From NCBI GenBank assembly GCA_041396985.1, contig JAWKXO010000001.1, positions 620,001-684,000 on the forward strand: a stretch of 64,000 nucleotides of DNA, given 5' to 3'. The position numbers and the translations under genes are program-made. Shown piece after piece: positions 8,655 to 17,887 of this stretch. Position 1 is the first letter of the stretch, and every line of letters begins with the position of its first letter. This DNA comes from Emcibacteraceae bacterium. GTDB lineage: Bacteria; Pseudomonadota; Alphaproteobacteria; Sphingomonadales; Emcibacteraceae. The notes beneath the pieces were generated by a model, which had not been told where the DNA came from, ran no database searches, and was given only the letters and a program-made list of their open reading frames with translations.

Positions 8655-9102
8655 GATCAGCAATCTCGCTGACGAAATGTTCAAAATCGCTGGCTTCACG
8701 GAAATTTTTATATACCGATGCAAACCGGACATAGGCAACAGTATCCAGTTGCTTCAATCCTTCCATGATTAATTTCCCTATGGTCGTTGAAGGAATTTCA
8801 CTTTCCCCCATACTTTCCAATTGTCGGACGACACCACTAACCATTCTTTCGACTTGTTCTTCTGCAACCGGTCGTTTCCTGATTGCCATATCCACTGACC
8901 GCTCAAGTTTGGAACGATCAAATGGTACTTTTTTGCCGGATGTTTTAAGCACGGTCAGCTCACGAAGCTGAACACGTTCGAACGTTGTAAAGCGCGCCCC
9001 GCAGCCGCCACAGGAACGGCGGCGCCTGATCGCAGAATTATCCTCGGTCGGTCGACTGTCCTTTACCTGGGTATCTTCATTACCGCAAAATGGGCACCGC
9101 AT
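8641..9102 (-). CDS. nrdR: Transcriptional repressor NrdR
   Basis: 153 residues: an N-terminal zinc ribbon (MRCPFCGN ... SCGGCGARF) followed by an ATP-cone domain from about residue 50 (VLKTSGKKVPFDRSKL). NrdR binds (d)ATP and represses ribonucleotide reductase genes through NrdR boxes. The glyA-nrdR-ribD order is widespread in alphaproteobacteria. It lies 18 bases downstream of glyA. Confidence 0.96.
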   Translation of the reverse strand: MRCPFCGNEDTQVKDSRPTEDNSAIRRRRSCGGCGARFTTFERVQLRELTVLKTSGKKVPFDRSKLERSVDMAIRKRPVAEEQVERMVSGVVRQLESMGESEIPSTTIGKLIMEGLKQLDTVAYVRFASVYKNFREASDFEHFVSEIADHEES

Positions 9103-9120
9103 TTCATTTCCTCTTAAAAA

Positions 9121-10398
9121 TTAATATATCGGGAATTTGTCACAAAGTGCGATTACTTTTTCCCTCACTGCTGCTTCCGCTGCGCTGTTATCTTCTGGAT
9201 TTTTTGCAAGCCCGTCAAGAATTTCAAGAATATAATCCCCAACCAGTTCAAATTCTGCTTCTTTAAAGCCCCGTGTTGTGCCAGCAGGTGTTCCCACCCG
9301 GATACCGGAAGTAATCATTGGTTTTTCCGGGTCAAACGGTACACCATTTTTATTGCAGGTAATATTGGCGCGTCCCAGTGAATTATCCGCATCACGTCCT
9401 GTCAGTCCTTTCGGACGAAGATCAACCAGTATTACATGGGTGTCCGTCCCGCCGGAAACAATATCGCAGCCGCCAGATTTTAGTTTGGCTGCCAATGCGT
9501 GGGCATTTGATTTTACCTGAGCGGCATACTGTTTGAATTCCGGCGTCAACGCCTCACCAAAAGCCACAGCCTTTGCCGCAATAACATGCATAAGCGGCCC
9601 ACCCTGAAGACCAGGGAAAACCGCGCTGTTAATTTTTTTGCCAAGCTCCAGATCATTAGTCAGGATCATACCACCGCGCGGGCCACGCAGGGTCTTATGG
9701 GTTGTGGTTGTCACAACATGAGCATGCTCAAGCGGGCTTGGATGAACACCACCTGCCACCAAGCCGGCGAAATGAGCCATATCAACCATTAAGTAAGCAC
9801 CGACACTGTCAGCAATTTCGCGCATTTTTTTAAAATCGATTTCCCGTGGGTAGGCAGACCCGCCAGCAATGATAATTTTTGGATTATGTTCTTTTGCCAG
9901 ACTTTCAATCTGATCCAAATCCATCAGATGATTATCGCGGCGCACTCCATACTGAATGGCATTAAACCACTTTCCTGATTGTGCGGGTGGCGCACCATGG
10001 GTTAGGTGTCCTCCGGCATCAAGTGACATTCCAAGAATAGTATCCCCCGGCTTGGCAAGAGCCATCATCACGGCGCCATTGGCCTGAGCACCGGAATGGG
10101 GCTGAACATTGGCAAATTCACAATTAAATAGTTTTTTGGCCCGCTCAATCGCCAGATTTTCGGCAATATCAACATACTCACACCCACCGTAATAACGACG
10201 ACCGGGATATCCTTCCGCATATTTATTGGTCATGATTGAGCCTTGCGCTTCCATTACCGCGCGGCTGACAATATTTTCAGAGGCAATCAGCTCAATATGG
10301 CTTTGCTGCCTCCCCATTTCCAGATCAATACTTTCCAGAATTTCAGGGTCTGCTTCGCTTAAGGGTGCATTAAAAAATGAATCTAAATATGATGACAT
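9121..10398 (-). CDS. glyA: Serine hydroxymethyltransferase
   Basis: 425 residues, full length. It interconverts serine and glycine with transfer of a one-carbon unit to tetrahydrofolate and depends on PLP. The Schiff-base Lys is near residue 235 in TTTTHKTLRGPRGG; other blocks are NKYAEGYPGRRYYGG, NVQPHSGAQANGA and MVDMAHFAGLVAGG. It follows rpiB by 28 bases and precedes nrdR. Confidence 0.97.
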   Translation of the reverse strand: MSSYLDSFFNAPLSEADPEILESIDLEMGRQQSHIELIASENIVSRAVMEAQGSIMTNKYAEGYPGRRYYGGCEYVDIAENLAIERAKKLFNCEFANVQPHSGAQANGAVMMALAKPGDTILGMSLDAGGHLTHGAPPAQSGKWFNAIQYGVRRDNHLMDLDQIESLAKEHNPKIIIAGGSAYPREIDFKKMREIADSVGAYLMVDMAHFAGLVAGGVHPSPLEHAHVVTTTTHKTLRGPRGGMILTNDLELGKKINSAVFPGLQGGPLMHVIAAKAVAFGEALTPEFKQYAAQVKSNAHALAAKLKSGGCDIVSGGTDTHVILVDLRPKGLTGRDADNSLGRANITCNKNGVPFDPEKPMITSGIRVGTPAGTTRGFKEAEFELVGDYILEILDGLAKNPEDNSAAEAAVREKVIALCDKFPIY

Positions 10399-10426
10399 TT
10401 GTAAGGGCCTTTAATAATAAAAAAAA

Positions 10427-10861
10427 TTAGGACATTAGTTCAATTCGACGTTGATGGCGTCCACCATCAAAATCAGTTTCAAGGAAAATTTTAAGACAGT
10501 CTTTTGCCACATCAACACCAGTTGTCCGCCCACCCAGGACGATGACATTGGCATTATTATGGTGTCTGGAAAGTTGCGCGGTCAACCCGTCATGAACGAG
10601 TGCTGCGCGCACATGCCTGTGGCGGTTTGCCGCTATGCTGATACCGATACCGGAACCACAAATAAGGACACCACGTTCAGCCGATTTATTAAGGAGTGTT
10701 GCCGCCATTTTATTTGCATAATCGGGGTAATCCACCGAGTCATTATTATAACAGCCAAGATCTAGAATCCCATAACCCAGGTGCTCTAATTCAGTTTTCA
10801 GAATTTCTTTTAAATCAAAACCGCCATGATCACTGGCAATTGCAATAACTTCATCTGACAT
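10427..10861 (-). CDS. rpiB: Ribose-5-phosphate isomerase B
   Basis: 144 residues of the RpiB/LacAB fold: IAIASDHGGFDLKE at the N-terminus, DLGCYNNDSVDYPDYA, GVLICGSGIGISIAANR with the base Cys, and NVIVLGGRTTG. It interconverts ribose 5-phosphate and ribulose 5-phosphate; the latter is the RibB substrate made in this same run. It appears to be the first gene of the rpiB-to-fliL run. Confidence 0.95.
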   Translation of the reverse strand: MSDEVIAIASDHGGFDLKEILKTELEHLGYGILDLGCYNNDSVDYPDYANKMAATLLNKSAERGVLICGSGIGISIAANRHRHVRAALVHDGLTAQLSRHHNNANVIVLGGRTTGVDVAKDCLKIFLETDFDGGRHQRRIELMS

Positions 10862-10879
10862 CCGGCACCCTCACATTCA

Positions 10880-10906
10880 TCGAAGCGATTATCAATAACA
10901 ACCGCT
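10880..10906. repeat. Inverted repeat upstream of rpiB
   Basis: GAAGCG and CGCTTC are perfect 6-base arms separated by 15 bases, in the ~90-base spacer between the aminotransferase gene and rpiB. No run of T follows on the minus strand, so a terminator is not convincing; it may be a leader hairpin. Confidence 0.25.
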
Positions 10907-10952
10907 TCATAACATACATGATTATTAGATGAAATAAAAAAGGCGGGATAAT

Positions 10953-12113
10953 TTATGAAAGCTGGCTTCGCCACTCTTCCTGATGAGCTTCGACAAATCG
11001 GGTGAGCGCATCAAGAGCTTTTGGCATAATGGCCTCGCCATAACCAATACGAAAATAGTCACTATATAGATTTTCATCGGAAAAGACATAAGCGGGCTTT
11101 ATTGAGATTCCATGTTCCGCCAATTGTTCGCCAAGCTCATTGGAACTAAAAGGACCTTTAAATTTCATATAGGCAATGGCCCCGGCAACTGGTCTCACCC
11201 ATTCAAAAAACTCATGATATTTTTCGACAAACCGATCCAGAAGGGCGACATTCTGTCTGATAATTTTTAAATTCCGCTTTAAAATATAATCACTAGCGCG
11301 AAGTGTCATTATCGCCTGAATTTCACTGGCGCGACTTGGGCAGGCCGTGGCAAAATACATTGTATCAATAATTTTTTGCTTTAAGTCCGGGTCCTGCATT
11401 GCTAGCCAGCCGATGGTTATGCCGCATCCACCCCACGGCTTTGAAAGGGTAACAGCACTTATACCCTTTTCATATAAATCGGCCATGGCCGGCAGTCTGT
11501 TTTTTTCATCATGCTCCAGCAAGCGGTAAACTTCATCAGACAATATATAAATGCCGTTTTTTTCTGCAATTTCCTTTAAACGCGCTTGAGTCTCGCGGCT
11601 CATCAATGTTCCGGCCGGGTTATAGGGTTCATTAAAAACCATATATCTGGTATTTGGCTTTATTGCTGCTTCCACCTGACCCGTGTCAATCTGCCAGCCA
11701 TTTTCCGGATCAAGTCTGATTTTTGTAATCTCACCTCCCGCATGAAGGGGTGCCTGCTGAACGGACTGATAAGCGGGTGTAAAGACAATGGAATGGCAAG
11801 TTTCATCAACTATTGCATTGGCGGCTGTCTGCAAAGCCACCTGAGCGCCCGGAAAAACAACAATATTTTCCGGACCAATTTCCGGGCCGTATAGTCCCGC
11901 TATTTCCTCCCTCAGATCGAGGCTGCCGCCATTGGGGGTATAGGTCAGAATATGGTGCTGATATTGCTCAACAATATCCTCATCGCCCCGCTCCAGTGAC
12001 AGTTTGATCAGCTCACCACTGGTGAGTGGCTCGGCAAAGGAATTGGACAGATTAAACGGAGTATTTGCCGTCACCCTTTTATGCTTTTTTGACCATGGTT
12101 CTCTGTATGTCAT
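10953..12113 (-). CDS. Fold type I PLP-dependent aminotransferase (class I/II), paralogue 1
   Basis: 386 residues. PLP-site residues of class I/II enzymes are visible: Asn in NEPYNPAG (~161), Asp in LSDEVYRLL (~193) and the Schiff-base Lys in TLSKPWGGCG (~225). It shares YGPEIG, NIVVFPGAQ, SDEVYRLLE and a common C-terminal plan with the gene at 13137-14303, so the two are diverged paralogues around a kinase gene. The family includes transaminases and VioD/capreomycidine-synthase-like cyclases; the substrate cannot be read from the sequence. It is the last gene of a three-gene operon. Confidence 0.85.
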   Translation of the reverse strand: MTYREPWSKKHKRVTANTPFNLSNSFAEPLTSGELIKLSLERGDEDIVEQYQHHILTYTPNGGSLDLREEIAGLYGPEIGPENIVVFPGAQVALQTAANAIVDETCHSIVFTPAYQSVQQAPLHAGGEITKIRLDPENGWQIDTGQVEAAIKPNTRYMVFNEPYNPAGTLMSRETQARLKEIAEKNGIYILSDEVYRLLEHDEKNRLPAMADLYEKGISAVTLSKPWGGCGITIGWLAMQDPDLKQKIIDTMYFATACPSRASEIQAIMTLRASDYILKRNLKIIRQNVALLDRFVEKYHEFFEWVRPVAGAIAYMKFKGPFSSNELGEQLAEHGISIKPAYVFSDENLYSDYFRIGYGEAIMPKALDALTRFVEAHQEEWRSQLS

Positions 12114-12122
12114 TAATCAATG

Positions 12123-13094
12123 CTACCCTAGTATATAGTTTTCGTCTTCCAGTTTCTTTAAAAGCATTCTGGCCGGTTTTTGCGAAATCAGAATATAGTC
12201 ATTTTCCGGAAACATTTTTGCGCTATGGGAAGTCATTGTAATATTGGTGACAAGCCGCATGGCCATCAGATCATATAAAATTTCCTGCTCTATCGGTTCA
12301 AGCGGAAATTCTTTGACATACCCGTCAATGATATTGCATGCTGCCATATCAATATCTTCTTCATTTAAAAGACTGTAGGCAAGGGTAATGGCAAGTTCAT
12401 TGACCTGACTGGCATACTGCATTTCTCCAAAATCGATTAGCCCGGCTATTTTTTCGGGACTTTCCGGATTAATGAGAAAATTTTGCTCATTGGCATCACT
12501 GTGGATAACCGCTTTGCGAAGCTCAGGCAATCTTGGCAGTATATTTTTTTCATAATTGTTATAAAGCCGTTCAATCCGGTCACGGGCATCAAGGTCATCA
12601 ACTTCCGGCAGATATTTTTTGCAGGCGATGACATTATCCAGCTTCCAGTATTTATCCGACCCATCGGTGCCATCATAGGGAAAGCTCTCCATCGCTTTTG
12701 AAAACTGGCCCAGAAAACGTCCGATATCATTATAAAGTTCAGGGCTTCTATCCATATTTGCCAGAATATTGCCCTCAAGATAGGTCAGAAGCCGAACCGC
12801 AAAACCATCAATAATCGTCATGGTTTTCCCATTTTTGGTTTTAACCGCTTCCGGGAAGGCCAGATCAGGGACAGTTAATTTTAAATGATCCAGAATATCA
12901 GTCTGCATCTGAAGGAATTCCCTGCTCCACCGTTTATTGGCAATTTTAAGGACATAGCGGCCATGTGCCGTTTTAATCCGGGCGTTTTGATCTTCAAAGG
13001 AAACGAGCGGTTTAATTTCCCCCTCAAGACCATAAAGCTCTTTGGCGATCCGGGCGATTTTCTCATCACTAAAATTGGGAACCTGATCTTGCAT
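12123..13094 (-). CDS. APH-fold phosphotransferase, hydroxylysine-kinase-like
   Basis: 323 residues of the aminoglycoside phosphotransferase fold. The catalytic loop is HSDANEQNFL (normally HGDxxxxN; Gly replaced by Ser) and the metal motif is LIDFGEMQY. The pattern VRLLTYLEG, NELAITLAYSLL and a late FPENDYI closely parallels eukaryotic hydroxylysine kinase (HYKK/AGPHD1), from memory of that family. It may phosphorylate the hydroxyl group of a small amino acid or amino alcohol. Nine bases separate it from the downstream aminotransferase and 42 from the upstream one, so kinase and PLP enzymes probably act in sequence. A resistance enzyme is less likely. Confidence 0.75.
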   Translation of the reverse strand: MQDQVPNFSDEKIARIAKELYGLEGEIKPLVSFEDQNARIKTAHGRYVLKIANKRWSREFLQMQTDILDHLKLTVPDLAFPEAVKTKNGKTMTIIDGFAVRLLTYLEGNILANMDRSPELYNDIGRFLGQFSKAMESFPYDGTDGSDKYWKLDNVIACKKYLPEVDDLDARDRIERLYNNYEKNILPRLPELRKAVIHSDANEQNFLINPESPEKIAGLIDFGEMQYASQVNELAITLAYSLLNEEDIDMAACNIIDGYVKEFPLEPIEQEILYDLMAMRLVTNITMTSHSAKMFPENDYILISQKPARMLLKKLEDENYILG

Positions 13095-13136
13095 ATTTTT
13101 TCTATAATTTAACGCTTCACTATATAATTTATTGGT

Positions 13137-14303
13137 TTATGATCGGGGAAATCCCCAACTTTCTCGCCTTTCATCAACGAATTCCTTAAATGCCTCTAAC
13201 GCAGCGGGCATTGTCCGGCGGCTAAACCCGATACGGAAATATTGTTTAAGATCATCATCGCAATCAAATATTGACGACGGGAACACCAAAATCCCCTGCT
13301 CAAGCAGTTCCTTGGCCAGTTGATCCGACGTTAGCGGCCCCTTGAATTTGACAAACCCTGTACCACCAGCCTGTGGGGGCATCCATTCAAACAGGTCATA
13401 ATTTTCCGCAAAAAAATCTTCGAGCAGAACAAGATTTTCTTTGATGATATTCATATTTTTTTCAACGATCTTCTCGCGCACACGAAGAACCATCATTGCC
13501 TGTATTTCACCGGCACGGGCAAAACAAACCGCGAAAATATGCTGTGCCTTGCGCAGTTTTTCAATGATATCCTTATTCTTACAGGCGACCCAGCCAATAC
13601 AGGTACCTCCGGCACCAAAGGGCTTGGCCATTGTGCCTAGGGCAATGCCATTTTCCGACAGTTCAGCAACTGACGCAGACCGCAATGCGGGATCAAGCTC
13701 AAGCAATCGGTAAACTTCATCAGAAAATAACAGAATATTATGTCGTTCGGCCAGTTCAACCAGTTCTTTTTTGGTTTTCTCTCTCATCAGTGACCCTGAA
13801 GGATTATGCGGATCATTAAAAACAATATATTTTGTATTACCACGAATGGCTGCTTCGATGGCTGCCACATCAATCTGCCAGTTATTTTTAGGGCTTAGAG
13901 TCACTCGCGTAAAATCACTTCCGGCAATTTTGATACCCTCTTCAAGGGACTGATAGCTGGGCGTAATAACAATTGAATGATCCCCCGGACGAAGAAGCGA
14001 CAATGTGGTCAAAGTCATACCCGTTTGAGCACCCGGGAAAACGACGATATTATCAGCACCAATTTCGGGCCCATAAAGGGTTGCCAGTTCTTGCCTTAGA
14101 TCAAGGCTGCCGCTATTCTCCGCATAGCCAAGGGAATGATCATTATAAAGATCAATAAGATCCTGATCCCCGTTTTTCTCGGCAAGTTCAATCAGTTCCT
14201 TATGGGAAAGCGGTTCTGATGAAGAAGCATAGAAACGGTGTTTTATCCCGAACGTTTTTACAAGCAGCTCTTCTGACCTTATCGGACTGTCTAACAGATG
14301 CAT
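13137..14303 (-). CDS. Fold type I PLP-dependent aminotransferase (class I/II), paralogue 2
   Basis: 388 residues, paralogous to the gene at 10953-12113. PLP-site residues are Asn in FNDPHNPSG (~163), Asp in FSDEVYRLLE (~195) and Lys in GTMAKPFGAGG (~227). First gene of the minus-strand operon with the hydroxylysine-kinase-like gene, and divergent from the Tat-exported class V gene. The C-terminus differs from paralogue 1 enough to suggest another substrate or step. Product: transaminase or PLP lyase; the exact reaction is not determinable here. Confidence 0.85.
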   Translation of the reverse strand: MHLLDSPIRSEELLVKTFGIKHRFYASSSEPLSHKELIELAEKNGDQDLIDLYNDHSLGYAENSGSLDLRQELATLYGPEIGADNIVVFPGAQTGMTLTTLSLLRPGDHSIVITPSYQSLEEGIKIAGSDFTRVTLSPKNNWQIDVAAIEAAIRGNTKYIVFNDPHNPSGSLMREKTKKELVELAERHNILLFSDEVYRLLELDPALRSASVAELSENGIALGTMAKPFGAGGTCIGWVACKNKDIIEKLRKAQHIFAVCFARAGEIQAMMVLRVREKIVEKNMNIIKENLVLLEDFFAENYDLFEWMPPQAGGTGFVKFKGPLTSDQLAKELLEQGILVFPSSIFDCDDDLKQYFRIGFSRRTMPAALEAFKEFVDERRESWGFPRS

Positions 14304-14453
14304 AAATTTCCCCTCTGCTCATTCTTATTAACCGGGCCATCCTGTAGAAATAGTTTCATAATGTCCAGACAGAAATCATCAAGTCGTGTGACATTTTAAA
14401 ATTAATTGGCTATGGTGCTTTTTATATCACTATTCTCGTTTTAGGAGACTTAA

Positions 14454-15680
14454 ATGAAGATTACCCGCCGAGGCCTGATTAAAACAACGACTGTTTTACC
14501 AATCGCCAGCATGGCACTGGCACAGGCCAGTAATATTGCAACAGCCACCCCTACTCTTCCCGATAAAGAATCATTTGAAAAAATGGGGTTTACCTATCTG
14601 AACAATGCCTCACAGCATCCGATCAGTTTTAAGTCCAGTGCAGAGGCGGAAACATATCTTGCAAAACGCCGGCTTAACCCGAAAGCCCCAAAAGGCCTTC
14701 ATGACAGCAATATTCCGCTTGAAAATTTTGCCAAACTGATAAACGCGGATTTTGATGAAGTGGCCTATGTTCAAAGCACGTCCGCCGGGGAACAGATGAT
14801 TGCCCGTGGACTGGGCTTTCCTGAAAGTGGTGGACATATTATTACCGATGAATTTCATTTTCACCCTTCGCTCATTATGTATGACTGGATGGCCCATAAC
14901 GGTATGGATGTCACCCGCATTGAAGGGAAAAATAATCGTATTGACCTGAATGATATTAAAGCGGCTTTAAGGCCAGATACCAAACTGATCGCCTTGTCAC
15001 TGGTTGCTATGGAGACAGGATTTAAACACGACCTTAAAGCCGTCTGTGAAATTGCCCATAAAAACGGAACACTTGTTTACGCAGATATGGTACAGGCAGC
15101 AGGTACGGTCCCCATTGATGTTAAGGACTGCGGAATCGATTTTGCCGCCTGTTCAAGTTACAAATGGCTGATGGGTGATTTTGGCACCGGTTTTATCTTT
15201 GCCAGTAAAGCGGCGCAAAGCCGCCTTAGGCGAACCAATTTCGGATATTTCGGTCTTAACACATCAAACGAAGGAAAGGCAGCAGAAGAGGCCAAGGAAA
15301 ATTATGGTTTCCCAAAAAGTGCTTCCGGACTTTTTGCTATTGGCACCCGATCCTTCAGCGGCGTTGCGATCCTGAAACAGTCCCTTGCCTATATATTGGA
15401 GATGGGCGTCGAAAATATACACGCCTATTCAAAAAATATGACTGACCATTTAAAGGCGGAATTACCAAAAATGGGATATAATGTGATCACCCCCAATGAC
15501 AGCGACGGGCCGATGGTTGTGGTTTCCCTTGAAAATGCAGATAAAATATTAAAGCCAAGAATGGATGCCGCAAATATTCAGATTGCGCTTTATCCTGACC
15601 GTTTACGCATTTCACCATCGGTCTTTAATGATATGGCTGATATTGACAAACTACTGAGGGCAATGAAAGGAGCGGTTTAG
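14454..15680 (+). CDS. Tat-exported class V aminotransferase-fold PLP enzyme
   Basis: 408 residues. The N-terminus MKITRRGLIKTTTVLP is a twin-arginine signal, with a hydrophobic stretch to about residue 30 and a likely cleavage near ATA. The mature part is a class V PLP fold (cysteine desulfurase/isopenicillin-N epimerase superfamily): YADMVQAAG (Asp ~211, Gln ~214) and Lys ~237 in SSYKWLMGDFG. Export by Tat implies folding with PLP in the cytosol and action in the periplasm, which is unusual for this fold. A good AGGAGA ribosome site precedes the ATG. It is divergent from the kinase operon and overlaps the convergent permease by 4 bases. Confidence 0.82.
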   Translation: MKITRRGLIKTTTVLPIASMALAQASNIATATPTLPDKESFEKMGFTYLNNASQHPISFKSSAEAETYLAKRRLNPKAPKGLHDSNIPLENFAKLINADFDEVAYVQSTSAGEQMIARGLGFPESGGHIITDEFHFHPSLIMYDWMAHNGMDVTRIEGKNNRIDLNDIKAALRPDTKLIALSLVAMETGFKHDLKAVCEIAHKNGTLVYADMVQAAGTVPIDVKDCGIDFAACSSYKWLMGDFGTGFIFASKAAQSRLRRTNFGYFGLNTSNEGKAAEEAKENYGFPKSASGLFAIGTRSFSGVAILKQSLAYILEMGVENIHAYSKNMTDHLKAELPKMGYNVITPNDSDGPMVVVSLENADKILKPRMDAANIQIALYPDRLRISPSVFNDMADIDKLLRAMKGAV

Positions 15681-16993
15681 TTTTCCTGACAGGCCCTGAC
15701 ATGTTTTTGTCGGATGGATATATAGCCAATGATCAACACAACATAACCGGCAAGCATAAACCAGCCGGTATTGCCGATAAAATCCCATGAGGAATAGATT
15801 CCATAACCATAAATCACAACAGCAATCATCGGGAATAGCTTGGTTGCCCAGATCGGTAATCTGAACGGGGCATTTTTATAGGCTTCCGGATTACGATTGG
15901 ACAGATTAAAGAGCGCAACAACAGGAAACAGACCAAAAATTGCCCCCACAGCATTGCCAAGTATTGACACATATTCAAGACTGAGCCCCGTCAGGATCGG
16001 CGTAATGCCGACAATAAAAAAGACAGTCAGATAAATATAGGGCGTGCCATATTTATTTTTTGCCGCCAGCTTTATTGGCAGCCAACCGTCCTCCGTCGCC
16101 ATATAAAGCCCGCGTGTGCACCAGGCAAAAATAGCGTTTAAAGACGTTACAAGAGAAATCATAATACCACCGCCGATAAAGGCAATATAAACGGGCGGTG
16201 AAAAAACAACCTCTGCCGTTGCCGCCAGATTTTTTCCCAATACTTCCTCAAGCGGGAGCACGCCTGTCGCGACAATGGCAATCCCAATATAAAGTATCAC
16301 TACCAGAAGCAGTGAAAGCCCCATCACCAGTGGGATCGTTTTTCCGGGATTTTCCATTTCGCCGCCAAACTCAGAAACAAATTCTGACCCAATCAGGCTG
16401 AGACGAAGCAGGAATGCTGCTGCAAAAAAACCGCCGAAGCCATTCGGGAATACATCATTCCCTGACCCATAATGGCTATAATCTTCAATATGACCAAAGC
16501 CAGAAAGAATATAAAAAATCAGTGATCCAACAAGCACCAGAACCATAATGCTTTGAAAGCGGGCGGCAGTCTTGATTCCGAATAAATTGGCCAGATAACA
16601 AAGCACAATAATAAAAGCGGCCGTAAAGGTCAGGTTAATGCCCGGAAAAAGTTCCGAAGCATATTCGGCAAAGCCGATCGCAAAACTGGCCAGAATAACC
16701 TGCCCCGAAATCAGTAGTGACAGATAAAGAAAAGAAGTCTTTGGCCCCAGAAAATCACGCACATAGGTATAATTTCCCCCCGTATTGGGTACGGCTGACC
16801 CCAAGGCGGCAATACAAATAGTTGGGATAGCAACAATTGCCAACGCAAATATAAAGGCCCATGGCGCACCATAGCCGGTCATACCGATGCTTATTCCGGT
16901 CAACACCACCACTCCGGTCCCGATAATCTGACCCAGTGATATACCCATCAGATCCCAGAACCCCAGCAGTTTTTTTGATGATCCTTCTGACAT
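15677..16993 (-). CDS. APC-superfamily amino acid permease
   Basis: 438 residues with about 12 membrane helices. The ATG at 16993 is preferred because AGAAGG lies 6 bases upstream; an ATG two codons earlier directly abuts that site. The first helix carries LGQIIGTGVVVLTG, the substrate-binding GxG segment of amino acid/polyamine antiporters, and SAVPNTGGNYTYVRDFLG is also characteristic. It probably imports or exchanges amino acids or amines in the inner membrane. The substrate is unknown; its location suggests supply to the neighbouring PLP enzymes. Confidence 0.85.
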   Translation of the reverse strand: MSEGSSKKLLGFWDLMGISLGQIIGTGVVVLTGISIGMTGYGAPWAFIFALAIVAIPTICIAALGSAVPNTGGNYTYVRDFLGPKTSFLYLSLLISGQVILASFAIGFAEYASELFPGINLTFTAAFIIVLCYLANLFGIKTAARFQSIMVLVLVGSLIFYILSGFGHIEDYSHYGSGNDVFPNGFGGFFAAAFLLRLSLIGSEFVSEFGGEMENPGKTIPLVMGLSLLLVVILYIGIAIVATGVLPLEEVLGKNLAATAEVVFSPPVYIAFIGGGIMISLVTSLNAIFAWCTRGLYMATEDGWLPIKLAAKNKYGTPYIYLTVFFIVGITPILTGLSLEYVSILGNAVGAIFGLFPVVALFNLSNRNPEAYKNAPFRLPIWATKLFPMIAVVIYGYGIYSSWDFIGNTGWFMLAGYVVLIIGYISIRQKHVRACQEN

Positions 16994-17149
16994 GCCCATC
17001 CTTCTTGTTATTTTTTAGTCAGTTTAGCGAAAAAAACCGCCCTTGCATCTTTTATTTCCCTATTTTGTAAAGAATTCTTACCAATTTTAGACTTACCTTA
17101 TTTTTTTCAATCACCCTACTTGATCTTTATATTTAAACTATTATTTTTA

Positions 17150-17166
17150 TTGTTATACTATAACAA
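17150..17166. promoter_or_regulatory. Perfect 17-bp palindrome, candidate Zur/Fur-family operator
   Basis: TTGTTATA-C-TATAACAA is fully symmetric and ends 20 bases before the methyltransferase ATG. The core GTTATA-N-TATAAC matches the proteobacterial Zur box as I recall it. A bound repressor here would block the promoter of the downstream gene. A zur gene is present at 40356-40817 in this window. Binding is inferred, not shown. Confidence 0.55.
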
Positions 17167-17186
17167 AATAAAATACAGGGCAGGTC

Positions 17187-17885
17187 ATGACATCTGAAAA
17201 ATCACCAACTCATTTTGGCACAGAACACGCAAAAAAATATGACAAGCAGTGGGAAAAGACGGCCCCGTTAAAGGAGGCAATGCATCTATCGATACGCCTT
17301 GTATTGGGTGAGCTTCCGGAAAATGCCAACATACTGTGTATAGGGGTCGGTACGGGCGATGAACTTTTATATCTGGCCGATGCCTTTCCTGGCTGGAAAT
17401 TTACCCTTGTTGAGCCTGCCGCCGCTATGCTGGATATCTGTAAAGAACGGGCAAAGAAAAATAATATAGACAATCGCTGCATTTTTCATGAAGGCTATAT
17501 TGAAACTCTGCCCGCAACTGAACCATTTCATGCGGCAACAGCACTGCTGGTTTCCCAGTTTCTGGTAAACCCAATTGACCGAAAAAAATTCTTCTCTAAA
17601 GTGGCGTCCCTCCTCCATAAGGGTGGCTATATGATCAATGCCGACCTTTCAGCCGATATGTCATCCGAAGACTTTAAACCGCTATATGAAGTATGGGTCC
17701 GTATGTGGAAATATGCTGGCATAAACGACGAACAAGTCAAAAATATTTCGAAAAGCTGGGGAAAAGATGTCGCCATCAGCCCCAAAGATGAAATTGAGCA
17801 AATGATCGTGGAGAGCGGTTTTGGAAAACCAAATTTATTCTATCAGGCCCTATTTATTCATGCGTGGTTTTCAAGGGCAAAATAA
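17187..17885 (+). CDS. Class I SAM-dependent methyltransferase
   Basis: 232 residues with the Rossmann methyltransferase pattern: motif I ILCIGVGTGDELLYLA (~50-65), motif II FTLVEPAAAMLDIC (~78-91) and a later HAATALLVSQFL with the position equivalent to motif IV. It transfers a methyl group from S-adenosylmethionine to an unidentified small molecule or protein. It stands alone between a divergent permease and convergent metY, preceded by a perfect palindrome and followed by a shared terminator. The N-terminal HAKKYDKQWEK is common in ubiE/Trm-like enzymes, but no specific assignment is justified. Confidence 0.82.
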   Translation: MTSEKSPTHFGTEHAKKYDKQWEKTAPLKEAMHLSIRLVLGELPENANILCIGVGTGDELLYLADAFPGWKFTLVEPAAAMLDICKERAKKNNIDNRCIFHEGYIETLPATEPFHAATALLVSQFLVNPIDRKKFFSKVASLLHKGGYMINADLSADMSSEDFKPLYEVWVRMWKYAGINDEQVKNISKSWGKDVAISPKDEIEQMIVESGFGKPNLFYQALFIHAWFSRAK

Positions 17886-17887
17886 AA

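Noticed and set aside
7532..10426. FMN riboswitch in front of the rib genes
   Set aside because: The rib genes lie inside a longer run with short gaps, and no long RFN-like leader is present before ribD or ribE.
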